Shown: positions 7,824-17,211, counted from the stretch's first letter. The stretch is DNA of 64,000 nucleotides from Enterocloster aldenensis (GCF_003434055.1 NZ_QVEX01000007.1:124001-188000), one strand, 5' to 3'. Made by a program: numbers and translations. The notes: generated by a model not told the origin, from the sequence alone.

Positions 7824-9320
7824 ATGGGATTATCAGAATTAACCGCCCTTGAACTGGGCAGGCAGATAAAAGAGGGCCGTGTGACGGCCGTGGAGGCCGC
7901 CCGGGAAGCCCTGGAGCGGATAAAGGACCTGGAGCCATCCATCCACGCATATGTGACCGTGGATGAGGAGGGAGCGTTAAAACGGGCGGCACAGGTCCAG
8001 AAACAGATTGAGGCAGGAACCCTTACCGGCCCCCTGGCCGGGGTGCCCATGGCCGTGAAGGACAATATGTGTACAAAAGGACTTAAGACCACCTGCAGTT
8101 CCAGGATATTATACAATTTCATACCCACCTACACGGCCCAGGCAGTCCTTAACCTGGAACAGGCAGGAGCCGTGATCCTGGGAAAGACCAACATGGATGA
8201 GTTTGCCATGGGAAGCACCACCGAGACCTCGGCCTTTGGCGTTACCAGGAATCCCTGGAACACGGAACATGTTCCGGGCGGTTCCTCAGGCGGTTCCTGT
8301 GCCGCGGTTGCTGCCGGTGAATGTTTTTACGCCCTGGGATCGGATACCGGCGGATCCATCCGCCAGCCCAGTTCCTTTTGCGGCGTCACGGGAATCAAGC
8401 CCACCTACGGGACCGTGTCCCGTTATGGCCTGATTGCCTATGGTTCATCCCTGGACCAGATTGGACCTGTGGCAAAGGATGTGTCTGACTGCGCGGCCAT
8501 ACTGGAAACGCTGGCAGGACAGGATCCAAAAGACAGCACCAGTGTCAGGCGCAGCAGCTATGACTTTACCTCAGCCCTTGTGGATGACGTGAAGGGGATG
8601 CGCATCGGCGTCCCGCAAAGTTATCTGGGGGAGGGACTGGACCTGGAGGTAAGGGAAGCAGTGCTGGACGCGGCCCGGGTGTTAAAGGAAAAAGGCGCCG
8701 TGGTGGAGTACTTTGACCTGAAGCTCACAGACTATGCCATCCCTGCCTACTATGTCATTGCATCCGCGGAAGCCAGTTCCAACCTTTCACGTTTTGACGG
8801 CGTGAAGTACGGGTACCGCACGCCGGACTATGAGGGCCTTCACAGCATGTATAAGAAAAGCAGGTCCGAGGGCTTTGGGCCTGAGGTGAAGCGGCGTATC
8901 ATGCTGGGCTCCTTTGTGTTAAGCTCCGGTTACTATGATGCATATTATCTGAAGGCGCTGCGTACCAAGGCGCTGATTAAACAGGAATTTGACCGTGCCT
9001 TTGGGCGGTATGACGTTATCCTGGCGCCTGCGTCCCCGGACACGGCCCCGCGCCTTGGGGAGTCCCTTAGGGATCCCTTAAAAATGTACCTGGGCGACAT
9101 TTACACCATTTCCGTGAACCTGGCAGGCCTGCCGGGGATAAGCGTCCCCTGCGGCAGGGATTCAAGGGGACTTCCCATCGGCCTGCAGCTGATTGGAGAC
9201 TGTTTTAAGGAAAAAGATATCATCCGGGCAGCCTATGCATATGAAAGAACAAGGAATCGGGAGATGCCGGATATGTCCTATCCGGACTTACATTCCGGGA
9301 AAGAGGAGGCCAGATCATGA
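7824..9320 (+). CDS. gatA: amidotransferase subunit A (amidase)
   Basis: GatA of 498 residues, normal length. It releases ammonia from glutamine or asparagine for transamidation. The Ser-cisSer-Lys catalytic triad is visible in AVKDNM (Lys), GSDTGGSIRQPSSFCGV (cis-Ser and nucleophile Ser) and the glycine-rich GGSSGGSCAAVAAG signature. AGGAGGACAGGAAG precedes the ATG. The last codon overlaps the gatB start by 4 bp (ATGA), which implies translational coupling. Confidence 0.96.
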   Translation: MGLSELTALELGRQIKEGRVTAVEAAREALERIKDLEPSIHAYVTVDEEGALKRAAQVQKQIEAGTLTGPLAGVPMAVKDNMCTKGLKTTCSSRILYNFIPTYTAQAVLNLEQAGAVILGKTNMDEFAMGSTTETSAFGVTRNPWNTEHVPGGSSGGSCAAVAAGECFYALGSDTGGSIRQPSSFCGVTGIKPTYGTVSRYGLIAYGSSLDQIGPVAKDVSDCAAILETLAGQDPKDSTSVRRSSYDFTSALVDDVKGMRIGVPQSYLGEGLDLEVREAVLDAARVLKEKGAVVEYFDLKLTDYAIPAYYVIASAEASSNLSRFDGVKYGYRTPDYEGLHSMYKKSRSEGFGPEVKRRIMLGSFVLSSGYYDAYYLKALRTKALIKQEFDRAFGRYDVILAPASPDTAPRLGESLRDPLKMYLGDIYTISVNLAGLPGISVPCGRDSRGLPIGLQLIGDCFKEKDIIRAAYAYERTRNREMPDMSYPDLHSGKEEARS

Positions 9321-10756
9321 GCAGACAGTATGAAACCGTAATCGGCCTGGAGGTCCATGTGGAACTGGCCACCAAGACCAAGATTTTCTGTTCCTGTCCC
9401 ACTGCCTTTGGCGGGGCGCCGAATACTCACACATGTCCTGTGTGCACGGGCATGCCAGGCTCCCTTCCCGTACTGAATAAACAGGTGGTGGAATATGCGC
9501 TGGCCGTGGGCCTTGCGGCCAACTGCCAGATTAACCAGTACTGCAGGTTTGACAGAAAGAACTATTTTTATCCGGATAACCCGCAGAACTATCAGATTTC
9601 CCAGCTGTACCTTCCCATATGCCGGGATGGATGGGTGGAGATAGAGACTGTATCCGGGGGAAAGAAACGGGTGGGAATCCACGAGATCCACATGGAGGAG
9701 GATGCGGGCAAGCTGATCCACGATGAGTGGGAGGACTGCTCCCTGGTGGATTATAACAGGAGCGGCGTGCCTTTGATTGAAATCGTATCCGAGCCAGACA
9801 TGAGGAATGCGGAGGAAGTGATTGCATACCTGGAGAAGCTGCGCCTGATCATCCAGTACCTGGGCGCCTCTGACTGTAAACTGCAGGAAGGCTCCATGCG
9901 CGCGGACGTGAACCTGTCTGTCCGCGAAGCGGGGGCACTGGAACTGGGCACCAGGACGGAGATGAAGAACCTGAACTCCTTTAAGGCCATTGCAAGGGCC
10001 ATTGAGGGGGAGAGGAAACGCCAGATTGAACTTCTGGAGGAGGGGAAGAGGGTGGTCCAGGAAACCCGGCGCTGGGATGATAACAAGGAGAGTTCAAAAG
10101 CCATGCGTTCCAAGGAAGATGCCCAGGATTACAGGTATTTCCCGGATCCGGACCTGGTGCCGCTGGTCATAAGCGATGAATGGATTGAGGCCGTGAAGGC
10201 CAGGCAGCCGGAGCTGCACACGGAAAAAATCATCCGCTATATGGAAGAATACGGGCTTCCCCGGTATGACGCGGGGCTGATTACCAGTTCCAAGCACATG
10301 GCCGGCCTGTTTGAGGAAACGGTCAGGCTGTGCGGCAGACCAAAGGAAGTGTCCAACTGGCTTATGGTGGAGGCCATGCGCCTTATCAAGGAACATGAGA
10401 TGGATGCGGACCATATCCGGTTTTCACCAGCCAACCTGGCGGCCCTGATCCGGATGGTGGAACAGGGGGACATTAACCGGACGGTTGCAAAGACGGTATT
10501 TGAGGAGATTTTTGATAAAGATGTGGAGCCGGAGGCCTTTGTGGAGGAAAAAGGGCTGAAGGTGGTAAATGACGAAGGCGCCCTGCGCAGTACCATTGAA
10601 CGTGTGCTTGCAGCCAATCCCCAGTCCGTGGCAGATTATCATGGGGGCAAGGAACGGGCCATGGGATATCTGGTGGGTCAGACCATGCGGGCCATGAAGG
10701 GAAAGGCAGACCCGGCCATGGTGAACCAGATTGTGAAGGAACTGCTGTCCTGCTGA
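9317..10756 (+). CDS. gatB: amidotransferase subunit B
   Basis: GatB of 479 residues, full length. It begins ETVIGLEVHVELATKTKIFCSC and has the GAPNTHTCPVCTGMPGSLPVLN zinc-site region, the EGSMRADVNLSVR signature and the C-terminal YqeY-like helical domain ending in GKADPAMVNQIVKELL. It phosphorylates Asp-tRNA(Asn) and/or Glu-tRNA(Gln) and transfers ammonia delivered from GatA. It is the last gene of the operon. The following 10757-10857 shows no strong terminator. Confidence 0.96.
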   Translation: MSRQYETVIGLEVHVELATKTKIFCSCPTAFGGAPNTHTCPVCTGMPGSLPVLNKQVVEYALAVGLAANCQINQYCRFDRKNYFYPDNPQNYQISQLYLPICRDGWVEIETVSGGKKRVGIHEIHMEEDAGKLIHDEWEDCSLVDYNRSGVPLIEIVSEPDMRNAEEVIAYLEKLRLIIQYLGASDCKLQEGSMRADVNLSVREAGALELGTRTEMKNLNSFKAIARAIEGERKRQIELLEEGKRVVQETRRWDDNKESSKAMRSKEDAQDYRYFPDPDLVPLVISDEWIEAVKARQPELHTEKIIRYMEEYGLPRYDAGLITSSKHMAGLFEETVRLCGRPKEVSNWLMVEAMRLIKEHEMDADHIRFSPANLAALIRMVEQGDINRTVAKTVFEEIFDKDVEPEAFVEEKGLKVVNDEGALRSTIERVLAANPQSVADYHGGKERAMGYLVGQTMRAMKGKADPAMVNQIVKELLSC

Positions 10757-10857
10757 AGGATGAACCGGACAATCCCAAAGGGAAAGTCTATAAGTAAAGA
10801 CACAAAAAGGAAAGCCAAACATAAGCATAACTTTCACCAATATAAGAAATTTTTGTA

Positions 10858-10886
10858 TTGACGGAAAGCCCCACTTGGTGTATGCT
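10858..10886 (+). promoter_or_regulatory. promoter of the aminotransferase gene
   Basis: TTGACG at 10858-10863 and TATGCT at 10881-10886 with a 17-nt spacer give a leader of about 95 nt. Confidence 0.6.
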
Positions 10887-10987
10887 TATGTACAATGCAC
10901 GAAAGTGTAAATCGGTGGCTGACAGATGTACGCCTGCTGGCTACAATAGAGCGAAGAGAATAATGAAGGGTATCAAGGAGGATATTT

Positions 10988-12277
10988 ATGAAGCCATATG
11001 CAGAGATGACCAAAGAAGAACTTGTTGCGCTACGCAAGGAACTGAAAGCACAGTACCGTGAAATGCAGGGTAAGGATTTAAAGCTGGATATGTCCAGGGG
11101 CAAGCCGTGCGTGGAGCAGTTAGACCTTTCCATGGGGCTCATGGATGTTCTCAGCAGCAATGACGACCTGACCTGTGAGGACGGAACCGACTGCCGCAAC
11201 TACGGGGTGCTGACAGGGATTGACGAGGCAAAGGAACTGCTGGCCGACATGATGGAAGTGAACCCTTCCACGGTTATCCTGTACGGCAACTCCAGCCTGA
11301 ACGTCATGTATGATACGGTATCCCGCGCCATGACCCATGGAATCATGGGCAACACTCCCTGGTGCAAGCTGGATAAGGTTAAGTTCTTATGCCCCGTTCC
11401 CGGATATGACCGCCATTTTGCCATCACTGAGTATTTTGGAATTGAGATGATCAATGTTCCCATGACTCCCCAGGGTCCTGATATGGATATGGTGGAGGAG
11501 CTGGTGGCGTCGGATGACTCCATCAAGGGCATCTGGTGTGTTCCAAAGTATTCCAACCCACAGGGTTATTCCTACTCCGATGAGACGGTGCGCCGTTTTG
11601 CAAGGCTGGAGCCGGCAGCGCCTGACTTCAGGATTTTCTGGGATAACGCATATGGCGTACACCACCTCTACGACCACGACCAGGACCACCTGATTGAACT
11701 CCTGGCAGAGTGCAAGCGTGCAGGCAATCCGGATTTGGTATACAAGTTCGCCTCCACCTCCAAAATCAGCTTTCCCGGTTCCGGGGTTGCGGCCCTTGCC
11801 ACATCCCACAACAACCTGGAGGACATCAAGGCACAGTTAAAGAACCAGACCATCGGCCATGACAAGGTAAACCAGCTAAGGCACGTGCGCTTCTTTGGGG
11901 ATATCCACGGCATGGTGGAGCACATGAGAAAACACGCGGACATCATCCGTCCCAAATTTGAGGCGGTAGAAGAAATCCTTGAAAGGGAACTGGGCGGCCT
12001 TGGAATCGGGGAGTGGACCCAGCCAAAGGGCGGTTACTTTATTTCCTTTGATTCCCTGGAGGGCTGTGCAAAGGATATCGTGGCAAGATGCAAGAAGGCC
12101 GGCGTTGTGATGACTCCTGCCGGGGCAACCTATCCATATGGAAAAGATCCCCAGGACAGCAACATCCGCATTGCACCCACCTATCCTCCGTTAGGTGATT
12201 TAATCACGGCATCCGAGCTGTTTGCCCTGTGCGTGAAGCTTTCCAGCGTGGAGAAGCTGTTAAAGGGCATGGATTAA
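10988..12277 (+). CDS. class I/II aminotransferase, aspartate aminotransferase-like (MocR/Ic type)
   Basis: This 429-residue PLP enzyme has the layout of the long aspartate aminotransferases of subgroup Ic: SRGKPCVEQLDLS near the start, YGVLTGIDEAKELLADM, GNSSLNVMYD, the VPKYSNPQGYSYS segment and DNAYGVHHLY. The PLP lysine lies in FASTSKISFPGSG (about residue 260). Known members convert aspartate and 2-oxoglutarate to oxaloacetate and glutamate. The neighbouring Asp/Asn-tRNA operon makes an aspartate role plausible but the genes have separate promoters. AAGGAGG lies before ATG 10988. A terminator follows at 12338. Confidence 0.85.
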   Translation: MKPYAEMTKEELVALRKELKAQYREMQGKDLKLDMSRGKPCVEQLDLSMGLMDVLSSNDDLTCEDGTDCRNYGVLTGIDEAKELLADMMEVNPSTVILYGNSSLNVMYDTVSRAMTHGIMGNTPWCKLDKVKFLCPVPGYDRHFAITEYFGIEMINVPMTPQGPDMDMVEELVASDDSIKGIWCVPKYSNPQGYSYSDETVRRFARLEPAAPDFRIFWDNAYGVHHLYDHDQDHLIELLAECKRAGNPDLVYKFASTSKISFPGSGVAALATSHNNLEDIKAQLKNQTIGHDKVNQLRHVRFFGDIHGMVEHMRKHADIIRPKFEAVEEILERELGGLGIGEWTQPKGGYFISFDSLEGCAKDIVARCKKAGVVMTPAGATYPYGKDPQDSNIRIAPTYPPLGDLITASELFALCVKLSSVEKLLKGMD

Positions 12278-12337
12278 AGTACCCTTTTAAGGAAAATGAT
12301 TCAAGTGTAAAAACAGGATCTTTATCAGATAATGATA

Positions 12338-12382
12338 GGGAGCAGTCCTTCCATACAAAGGACCTGCTCCCTGTTTCCGTTT
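12338..12382 (+). terminator. intrinsic terminator
   Basis: GGGAGCAG-T-CCTT pairs with AAGG-A-CTGCTCCC around a six-base loop, followed by a T-rich tract. Confidence 0.75.
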
Positions 12383-12469
12383 TAGCGGCAGAACCTGCTT
12401 TGTCCGGGAATGCCGATTCAATCATAAGCCGTTTATACGGCGGGACATCTGATAAAGGAGGCCAGGGCC

Positions 12470-13045
12470 ATGAAAGGCGCTTCAGGACGGTTTAAAGGTA
12501 AATACGATCTCTTTACCATCTATTTAGTACCGGGCGCAACCGTACTGTTGGCATCCCTTGGAAGCTGGACCGACACAAACCTTTCTGTTCTTGGCAATCT
12601 GTCAGGCCATAAGCTGCTGTTTGCCGTGTGGGGTATTTTTACCGGGATTTACTACTGCATCTATGTCCGTTACCTCTTTAATATAGGAAGATACAGGAAC
12701 ACGGCCGGGAAAAGCCTGGTGTACACCGCGGCTGCATTTCTCCTTACAGCGGTTATGATTCCCTATACCCCGGAACAATATCCCTTAAAGGCCCACTTGC
12801 ACGTGCTGCTTGCATTCTTATCCCCCATCCTTCTGACATTGGGTATTGTAAGCTTCCTGCGGTTCCTCAGCAGCAGGGACAGGCCAAGGTACAGGCAGGC
12901 CTGGAATGTCATGTGGCTTATGGCTGCATGCGCATGTATGCTCCTTTTGCGGGCAGGTTTTATCACCAGCATCCTGGAAGTATTCCTGGTGATTGGGCTG
13001 TGCGGATATCTGAGGTATATGGAACGGCTCCTGGTAAGCCGGTAA
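12470..13045 (+). CDS. small polytopic membrane protein, unknown function
   Basis: The 191-residue product has about five or six hydrophobic segments, beginning near residues 13-30 (FTIYLVPGATVLLASLG) and ending with LEVFLVIGLCGYL. I recognise no family motif. AAAGGAGGCCAGG lies before ATG 12470. It stands alone between two terminators. Codon use matches its neighbours, so it is likely a real gene; function cannot be given. Confidence 0.6.
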   Translation: MKGASGRFKGKYDLFTIYLVPGATVLLASLGSWTDTNLSVLGNLSGHKLLFAVWGIFTGIYYCIYVRYLFNIGRYRNTAGKSLVYTAAAFLLTAVMIPYTPEQYPLKAHLHVLLAFLSPILLTLGIVSFLRFLSSRDRPRYRQAWNVMWLMAACACMLLLRAGFITSILEVFLVIGLCGYLRYMERLLVSR

Positions 13046-13062
13046 AACAGTATTCCGGGATG

Positions 13063-13128
13063 TGAAAAAGGGGCTGTTGTGAAATAGCTGAGTAGCTTAC
13101 TTGGTTATGGAGCAGCAGCTCCTTTTTT
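13063..13128 (+). terminator. long hairpin terminator
   Basis: AAAAAGGGGCTGTTG at the 5' side pairs with CAGCAGCTCCTTTTT at the 3' side with two G-T pairs. The short inner GGAGC-AGCA-GCTCC ahead of six T can also act alone. The strip 13130-13285 holds one GC-rich mini-hairpin near 13152 and nothing else I can name. Confidence 0.6.
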
Positions 13129-13285
13129 CTGCCTGTATAACCAGATGGATGACCGCCCTGCGCAGGGCATGGTGACCATTTATGGACTGCCCATGGATTG
13201 ATTGTAACGGTTCATGAATCCGATGTGAAAACGGGGGCGGAACTGTTACAATATATTATAGAAGAGAATTCATATAATTTACAAA

Positions 13286-13369
13286 CTTGTTTAAACAAAT
13301 ATTCCAGATTGATATTGACATGTTTAAACAAGAGTGATATAACATAATTAAGCAACATGTTTAAACAAG
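13286..13369. promoter_or_regulatory. three copies of a palindromic tre operator
   Basis: TTGTTTAAACAA occurs at 13287-13298. TGTTTAAACA with CA/AG flanks occurs at 13319-13332 and again at 13356-13369. The first lies upstream of the -35, the second fills the spacer and the third lies just after the expected start of transcription. This layout suits a repressor and resembles the TreR (GntR family) operators that control PTS trehalose genes. No regulator gene is present nearby. Confidence 0.7.
13315..13343 (+). promoter_or_regulatory. promoter of the trehalose operon
   Basis: TTGACA at 13315-13320, a 17-nt spacer holding operator 2, and TATAAC at 13338-13343. Confidence 0.7.
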
Positions 13370-13424
13370 TACGAGGCAAGTACAGAAATAAGTACAGAGA
13401 TAAGTGCGGAAACAAGTTCAGAAA
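13366..13424 (+). repeat. 12-bp imperfect tandem repeat in the treP leader
   Basis: Five adjacent units of 11-12 bp follow the pattern (C/T)AAGTNCRGAAA. They run from operator 3 almost to the treP ribosome site. The same frame is open from ATG 13357, but that codon sits inside operator 3 and has no ribosome site, so I treat the array as untranslated leader. Confidence 0.7.
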
Positions 13425-13443
13425 CAGGTGGAGGGACCAAAGT

Positions 13444-15435
13444 ATGGGTAAATACGCGGAAGACGCAAAACAGCTGCTGCGTCTGGTAGGAGGAAGAGAG
13501 AACATTGCGGCAGTTTCACATTGCATGACAAGAATGCGTTTCGCCTTGGCGGAGCCGGGAAAAGCGGATGTGAAAGCAATCGAGGCAATGAAGGTTGTGA
13601 AAGGAAGCTTTACACAGTCAGGGCAGTTTCAGGTAATCATCGGCAATACGGTAGCTGATTTTTACAATGATTTTGTAAAAGAGGCTGATATTGAAGGCGT
13701 GTCAAAGGACGCGGTGAAGCAGGCGGCAAAGAAAAACCAGAACGTGCTGCAGCGGATGGTCACTGCGCTGGCAGAGATTTTTGCGCCGCTGATTCCGGCA
13801 ATCATTACAGGCGGTTTAATCCTTGGCTTTAGAAACTGCATTGACAGCCTTTATCTGTTTGAAAATGGGACCAAGGCCTTATGCGACATCAGCCAGTTCT
13901 GGGCCGGCATTGACAGTTTTCTGTGGTTGATTGGCGAGGCGGTATTCCATATGCTTCCGGTCGGCATCTGCTGGTCAGTGACAAGGAAGATGGGTACCAC
14001 GCAGATGCTTGGCATTGTCCTTGGCCTTACACTGGTATCCGGTCAGTTATTGAATGCCTATGCGGTTGCGGGAACAGCGGCAGCAGATATCCCAAGGTGG
14101 GATTTTGGCGGCTTCCAGGTAAATATGATTGGTTATCAGGGACAGGTGATTCCTGCAATCCTGGCTGCATTTACCCTGGTATATCTGGAAAAATTCTTCC
14201 GGAAGATTACGCCCCAGGTAATCTCCATGATTGTTGTCCCGTTCTGCAGTTTGTTATTGTCGGTAATAGCGGCGCATTTTGTACTGGGTCCAATTGGCTG
14301 GAAGATTGGAGCGGCAGTTTCCGCCCTTGTTTTTGCCGGGATTACCGGAACCTTTAAGGTTGTATTTGCGGCTGTTTTCGGTGTTATCTATGCGCCGCTG
14401 GTAATCACGGGACTTCATCATATGTCCAATGCCATTGACCTGCAGCTGATTGCGGATTATGGGGGAACCATGCTGTGGCCCATGATTGCGCTCTCCAATA
14501 TTGCCCAGGGTTCCGCGGTGCTTGGAATGATCTGGCTGCAGAGAAAGGATCCTGAAGCACAGGAGGTAAATATTCCGGCATGTATATCCTGTTACCTTGG
14601 CGTTACGGAACCGGCTATTTTCGGTGTGAACTTAAAGCGGGGATTTCCGTTTGTCTGCGCAATGATCGGCTCCGGCATCGCGGCGGTTGTCTGCGTAGCC
14701 ACAGGGACAACCGCCAATGCCATTGGCGTAGGAGGGATTCCCGGTATCCTGTCCATCCAGCCTCAGTTCATGGCATCCTTTGCAGTCTGCATGGTGATTG
14801 CATTTGCAGTCCCATTCATATTGACCGCGGCCGCGGGAAAGAAGCGCCTGCTGGCAGCTCCTGTAAATGGGACGGCAGAACTGGCGGAAATTGCCGCGGC
14901 CCCAGGCACAAGCGCAGCGGCAGGTGCAGCGGCTTTGGTGCTGCGTGAAAAAGAAGCGCAGGAAGAACAGGGCAATGCATCGGGAAAATTAACCGCATTT
15001 TTGTCCGGAACCTCTATTCCCCTGGCCGAAGTGGGAGACGGCGTTTTCTCAGCCGGTATCCTGGGTGACGGCATGGCAATCATCCCGGAAAGCGGGACAC
15101 TGTATGCGCCGGCAGATGCAGAGGTTGCGGCTTTGATGCCGGATTCACGCCATGCCTGCGGATTAAAGCTGGAAAACGGCATGGAAGTCCTGCTGCATAT
15201 TGGAATTGACACGGTAGGCATGAATGGGGATGGATTTGAATATCTGGTGCAGGAAGGACAGAAGGTCTGCGCGGGAACGCCGCTGATTAAATTCGACCGG
15301 GCAAAAATCAGGGCGGCAGGCCATCCGGATGTTACGGTATGCATCATCAGTAATATGGGAAACGCCAAAGATATCCGGTTCCATACAGGAATGGGTGTAA
15401 AAGAAAATGAAACCGCAGTGGCAACGTTCAGATAA
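13444..15435 (+). CDS. treP: trehalose-specific PTS permease, EIIBCA
   Basis: The 663-residue phosphotransferase permease has three domains. EIIB (1-85) carries the phosphorylated Cys27 in SHCMTRMRF. EIIC (about 100-460) is a ten-helix membrane domain with FAPLIPAIITGGLILG and the TGLHHMSNAIDLQL sugar region. EIIA of the glucose/Crr type (about 520-663) carries the active histidine in LHIGIDTVGMNG. It imports trehalose as trehalose 6-phosphate, taking phosphate from HPr through its own EIIA. Specificity is inferred from the next gene, a phosphotrehalase, and from the EIIB signature. The start is ATG 13444 with GGAGGG; an in-frame ATG at 13357 lies in an operator and is rejected. Confidence 0.88.
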   Translation: MGKYAEDAKQLLRLVGGRENIAAVSHCMTRMRFALAEPGKADVKAIEAMKVVKGSFTQSGQFQVIIGNTVADFYNDFVKEADIEGVSKDAVKQAAKKNQNVLQRMVTALAEIFAPLIPAIITGGLILGFRNCIDSLYLFENGTKALCDISQFWAGIDSFLWLIGEAVFHMLPVGICWSVTRKMGTTQMLGIVLGLTLVSGQLLNAYAVAGTAAADIPRWDFGGFQVNMIGYQGQVIPAILAAFTLVYLEKFFRKITPQVISMIVVPFCSLLLSVIAAHFVLGPIGWKIGAAVSALVFAGITGTFKVVFAAVFGVIYAPLVITGLHHMSNAIDLQLIADYGGTMLWPMIALSNIAQGSAVLGMIWLQRKDPEAQEVNIPACISCYLGVTEPAIFGVNLKRGFPFVCAMIGSGIAAVVCVATGTTANAIGVGGIPGILSIQPQFMASFAVCMVIAFAVPFILTAAAGKKRLLAAPVNGTAELAEIAAAPGTSAAAGAAALVLREKEAQEEQGNASGKLTAFLSGTSIPLAEVGDGVFSAGILGDGMAIIPESGTLYAPADAEVAALMPDSRHACGLKLENGMEVLLHIGIDTVGMNGDGFEYLVQEGQKVCAGTPLIKFDRAKIRAAGHPDVTVCIISNMGNAKDIRFHTGMGVKENETAVATFR

Positions 15436-15497
15436 ATGATACAGTGGCAACGTTCAGATAAATGATACAGCGGCAACGTTCAGATAGATGATGTACA
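15420..15497 (+). repeat. 26-bp tandem repeat across the treP-treC junction
   Basis: Three copies of a 26-bp unit starting GGCAACGTTCAGATAAATGA lie at 15420, 15446 and 15472; the third has a few changes. Copy 1 encodes the treP C-terminus (ATFR and stop) and copy 3 leads into the treC ribosome site. Confidence 0.9.
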
Positions 15498-15509
15498 GGG
15501 AGGCTCAAA

Positions 15510-17162
15510 ATGGCAGATTTTAGTAATAAAGTAGTGTATCAGATATATCCCAAATCTTTTCGGGATACCAACGGGGATGGATTTGGAGATATCCCCGGAG
15601 TAATTGAAAAATTAGATTATCTGCAGGATTTAGGCGTGGATTATCTGTGGCTGACACCGTTTTTTCCATCCCCCCAGCATGATAACGGGTATGATGTGGC
15701 GGATTACCGTTCGGTTGACCCCAAGTTTGGGACCATGGAAGATTTGGAGGAGCTGATCAGGCAGGGGGAAGACAGAGGAATCGGTCTGATGCTTGACATG
15801 GTATTCAACCATACTTCCACGGAACACGCATGGTTCCAGAAGGCTCTGGCAGGGGATGAACGGTATCAGAAGTATTATATTTTCAAAGATGGGGCGCCGG
15901 ATTGCCCGCCCACGAACTGGCAGTCAAAATTCGGCGGCCCGGCATGGGAATATGTGCCATCCCTAAAAAAATGGTATCTCCGGTTATACGATGTGACCCA
16001 GGCGGATTTAAACTGGGATAATCCAGAAGTCCGGGAAGAATTAAAGGAAATCCTTCGGTTCTGGAAAAAGAAAGGCATTCAGGCGTTCCGCTTTGATGTG
16101 ATTAATCTGGTTTCCAAACCAGAGCACATGGAAGATGATCTTGAAGGGGACGGACGCAGGTTCTACAGTGACGGTCCCCATATCCATGGGTATCTGAAAG
16201 AATTGGTAAGGGATGCTGGGATTGAGGATTTCATGACCGTGGGCGAGATGTCCTCAACATCCGTTGAACACTGTATCCGGTATTCCGCGCCGGAAGAAAA
16301 AGAACTCTCCATGTGCTTTAATTTCCACCATCTGAAAGTGGATTATAAAGATGGGGATAAATGGGCGCTCATGCCTGCGGATTATAAGAAATTAAAGGAA
16401 CTTTTCGTGGAATGGCAGACGCAGATGCAAAAAGGGCATGGTTGGAACGCACTGTTTTGGTGTAACCACGACCAGCCCAGGATTGTAAGCAGGCTGGGGG
16501 ATGAAACCGTTTATTGGAAGGAATCAGCAAAAATGCTGGCAGGCATGATTCATTTTATGCGCGGGACCCCATATATCTATCAGGGGGAAGAGATTGGGAT
16601 GCTGAATGCCCATTATCCCTCCATCGGGCAGTACCGGGATGTAGAAAGCCTGAATTATTATCAGATTCTGCTGGATCAGGGAAAGACGGAGAAAGAAGCG
16701 CTGGAAACCTTAGCAGCCAGGTCCCGGGACAACAGCAGGACCCCCATGCAGTGGAACGGGGAACGGTATGGCGGATTTTCTGAAGCAGCGCCGTGGCTTT
16801 CCATGTCTGCCCGGTTTAGAAAAGAGATTACGGTGGAAGCCCAGCAAAAGGACAAGGATTCCATTCTTGCTTTTTATAAGAAGCTGATTGCCATGAGAAA
16901 AACATATCCGGTGATTGCAGAAGGCGGGATTTCGTTTTTGGAGACAGGAACGGATATGGTGCTGGCTTACCAGAGGATTCTTGGGGAACAGCAGCTTGTG
17001 GTGCTCTGTAATCTGGATGGGAAGAGGCAGACCATCAAGACGTCCGGACAGTGGAAGGACTTTAAGGTCTTATTGGAAAATTATGAAGGACGGGAAATGG
17101 TTCTGGAGGAAGGGACCTTTACAATGGAACCATATGGGTTCATGGTTCTTATCAGCAAATAG
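15510..17162 (+). CDS. treC: alpha,alpha-phosphotrehalase
   Basis: This 550-residue GH13 enzyme hydrolyses trehalose 6-phosphate to glucose and glucose 6-phosphate. It starts VVYQIYPKSFRDTNGDGFGDIPG, as TreC enzymes do. The GH13 residues are in place: the nucleophile Asp in FRFDVINLV, the acid/base Glu in TVGEMSS and the transition-state Asp in CNHDQPRIVSR, with DMVFNHTS earlier. AGGGAGG precedes ATG 15510. It is cotranscribed with treP, 74 bp downstream through the repeat array, and ends in a hairpin at 17169. Confidence 0.92.
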   Translation: MADFSNKVVYQIYPKSFRDTNGDGFGDIPGVIEKLDYLQDLGVDYLWLTPFFPSPQHDNGYDVADYRSVDPKFGTMEDLEELIRQGEDRGIGLMLDMVFNHTSTEHAWFQKALAGDERYQKYYIFKDGAPDCPPTNWQSKFGGPAWEYVPSLKKWYLRLYDVTQADLNWDNPEVREELKEILRFWKKKGIQAFRFDVINLVSKPEHMEDDLEGDGRRFYSDGPHIHGYLKELVRDAGIEDFMTVGEMSSTSVEHCIRYSAPEEKELSMCFNFHHLKVDYKDGDKWALMPADYKKLKELFVEWQTQMQKGHGWNALFWCNHDQPRIVSRLGDETVYWKESAKMLAGMIHFMRGTPYIYQGEEIGMLNAHYPSIGQYRDVESLNYYQILLDQGKTEKEALETLAARSRDNSRTPMQWNGERYGGFSEAAPWLSMSARFRKEITVEAQQKDKDSILAFYKKLIAMRKTYPVIAEGGISFLETGTDMVLAYQRILGEQQLVVLCNLDGKRQTIKTSGQWKDFKVLLENYEGREMVLEEGTFTMEPYGFMVLISK

Positions 17163-17168
17163 GGAAAA

Positions 17169-17211
17169 GGAGCGCTGCTTCATGGCTGAAACAGCCATTT
17201 GGCAGCACTCC
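17169..17211. terminator. hairpin terminator after treC
   Basis: GGAGCGCTGC pairs with GCAGCACTCC, with an inner ATGGCTG-AAA-CAGCCAT stem. Flanking AAA and TTT runs are short, so it may act in both directions. Confidence 0.65.

Noticed and set aside
13152..13168. GC-rich mini-hairpin as a separate terminator
   Set aside because: Short stem without T run, directly after a better terminator.
13357..13443. Upstream start for treP adding 29 residues
   Set aside because: The ATG is inside operator 3, has no ribosome site and adds only a Lys/Arg/Asn repeat; ATG 13444 has GGAGGG and fits the EIIB domain start.
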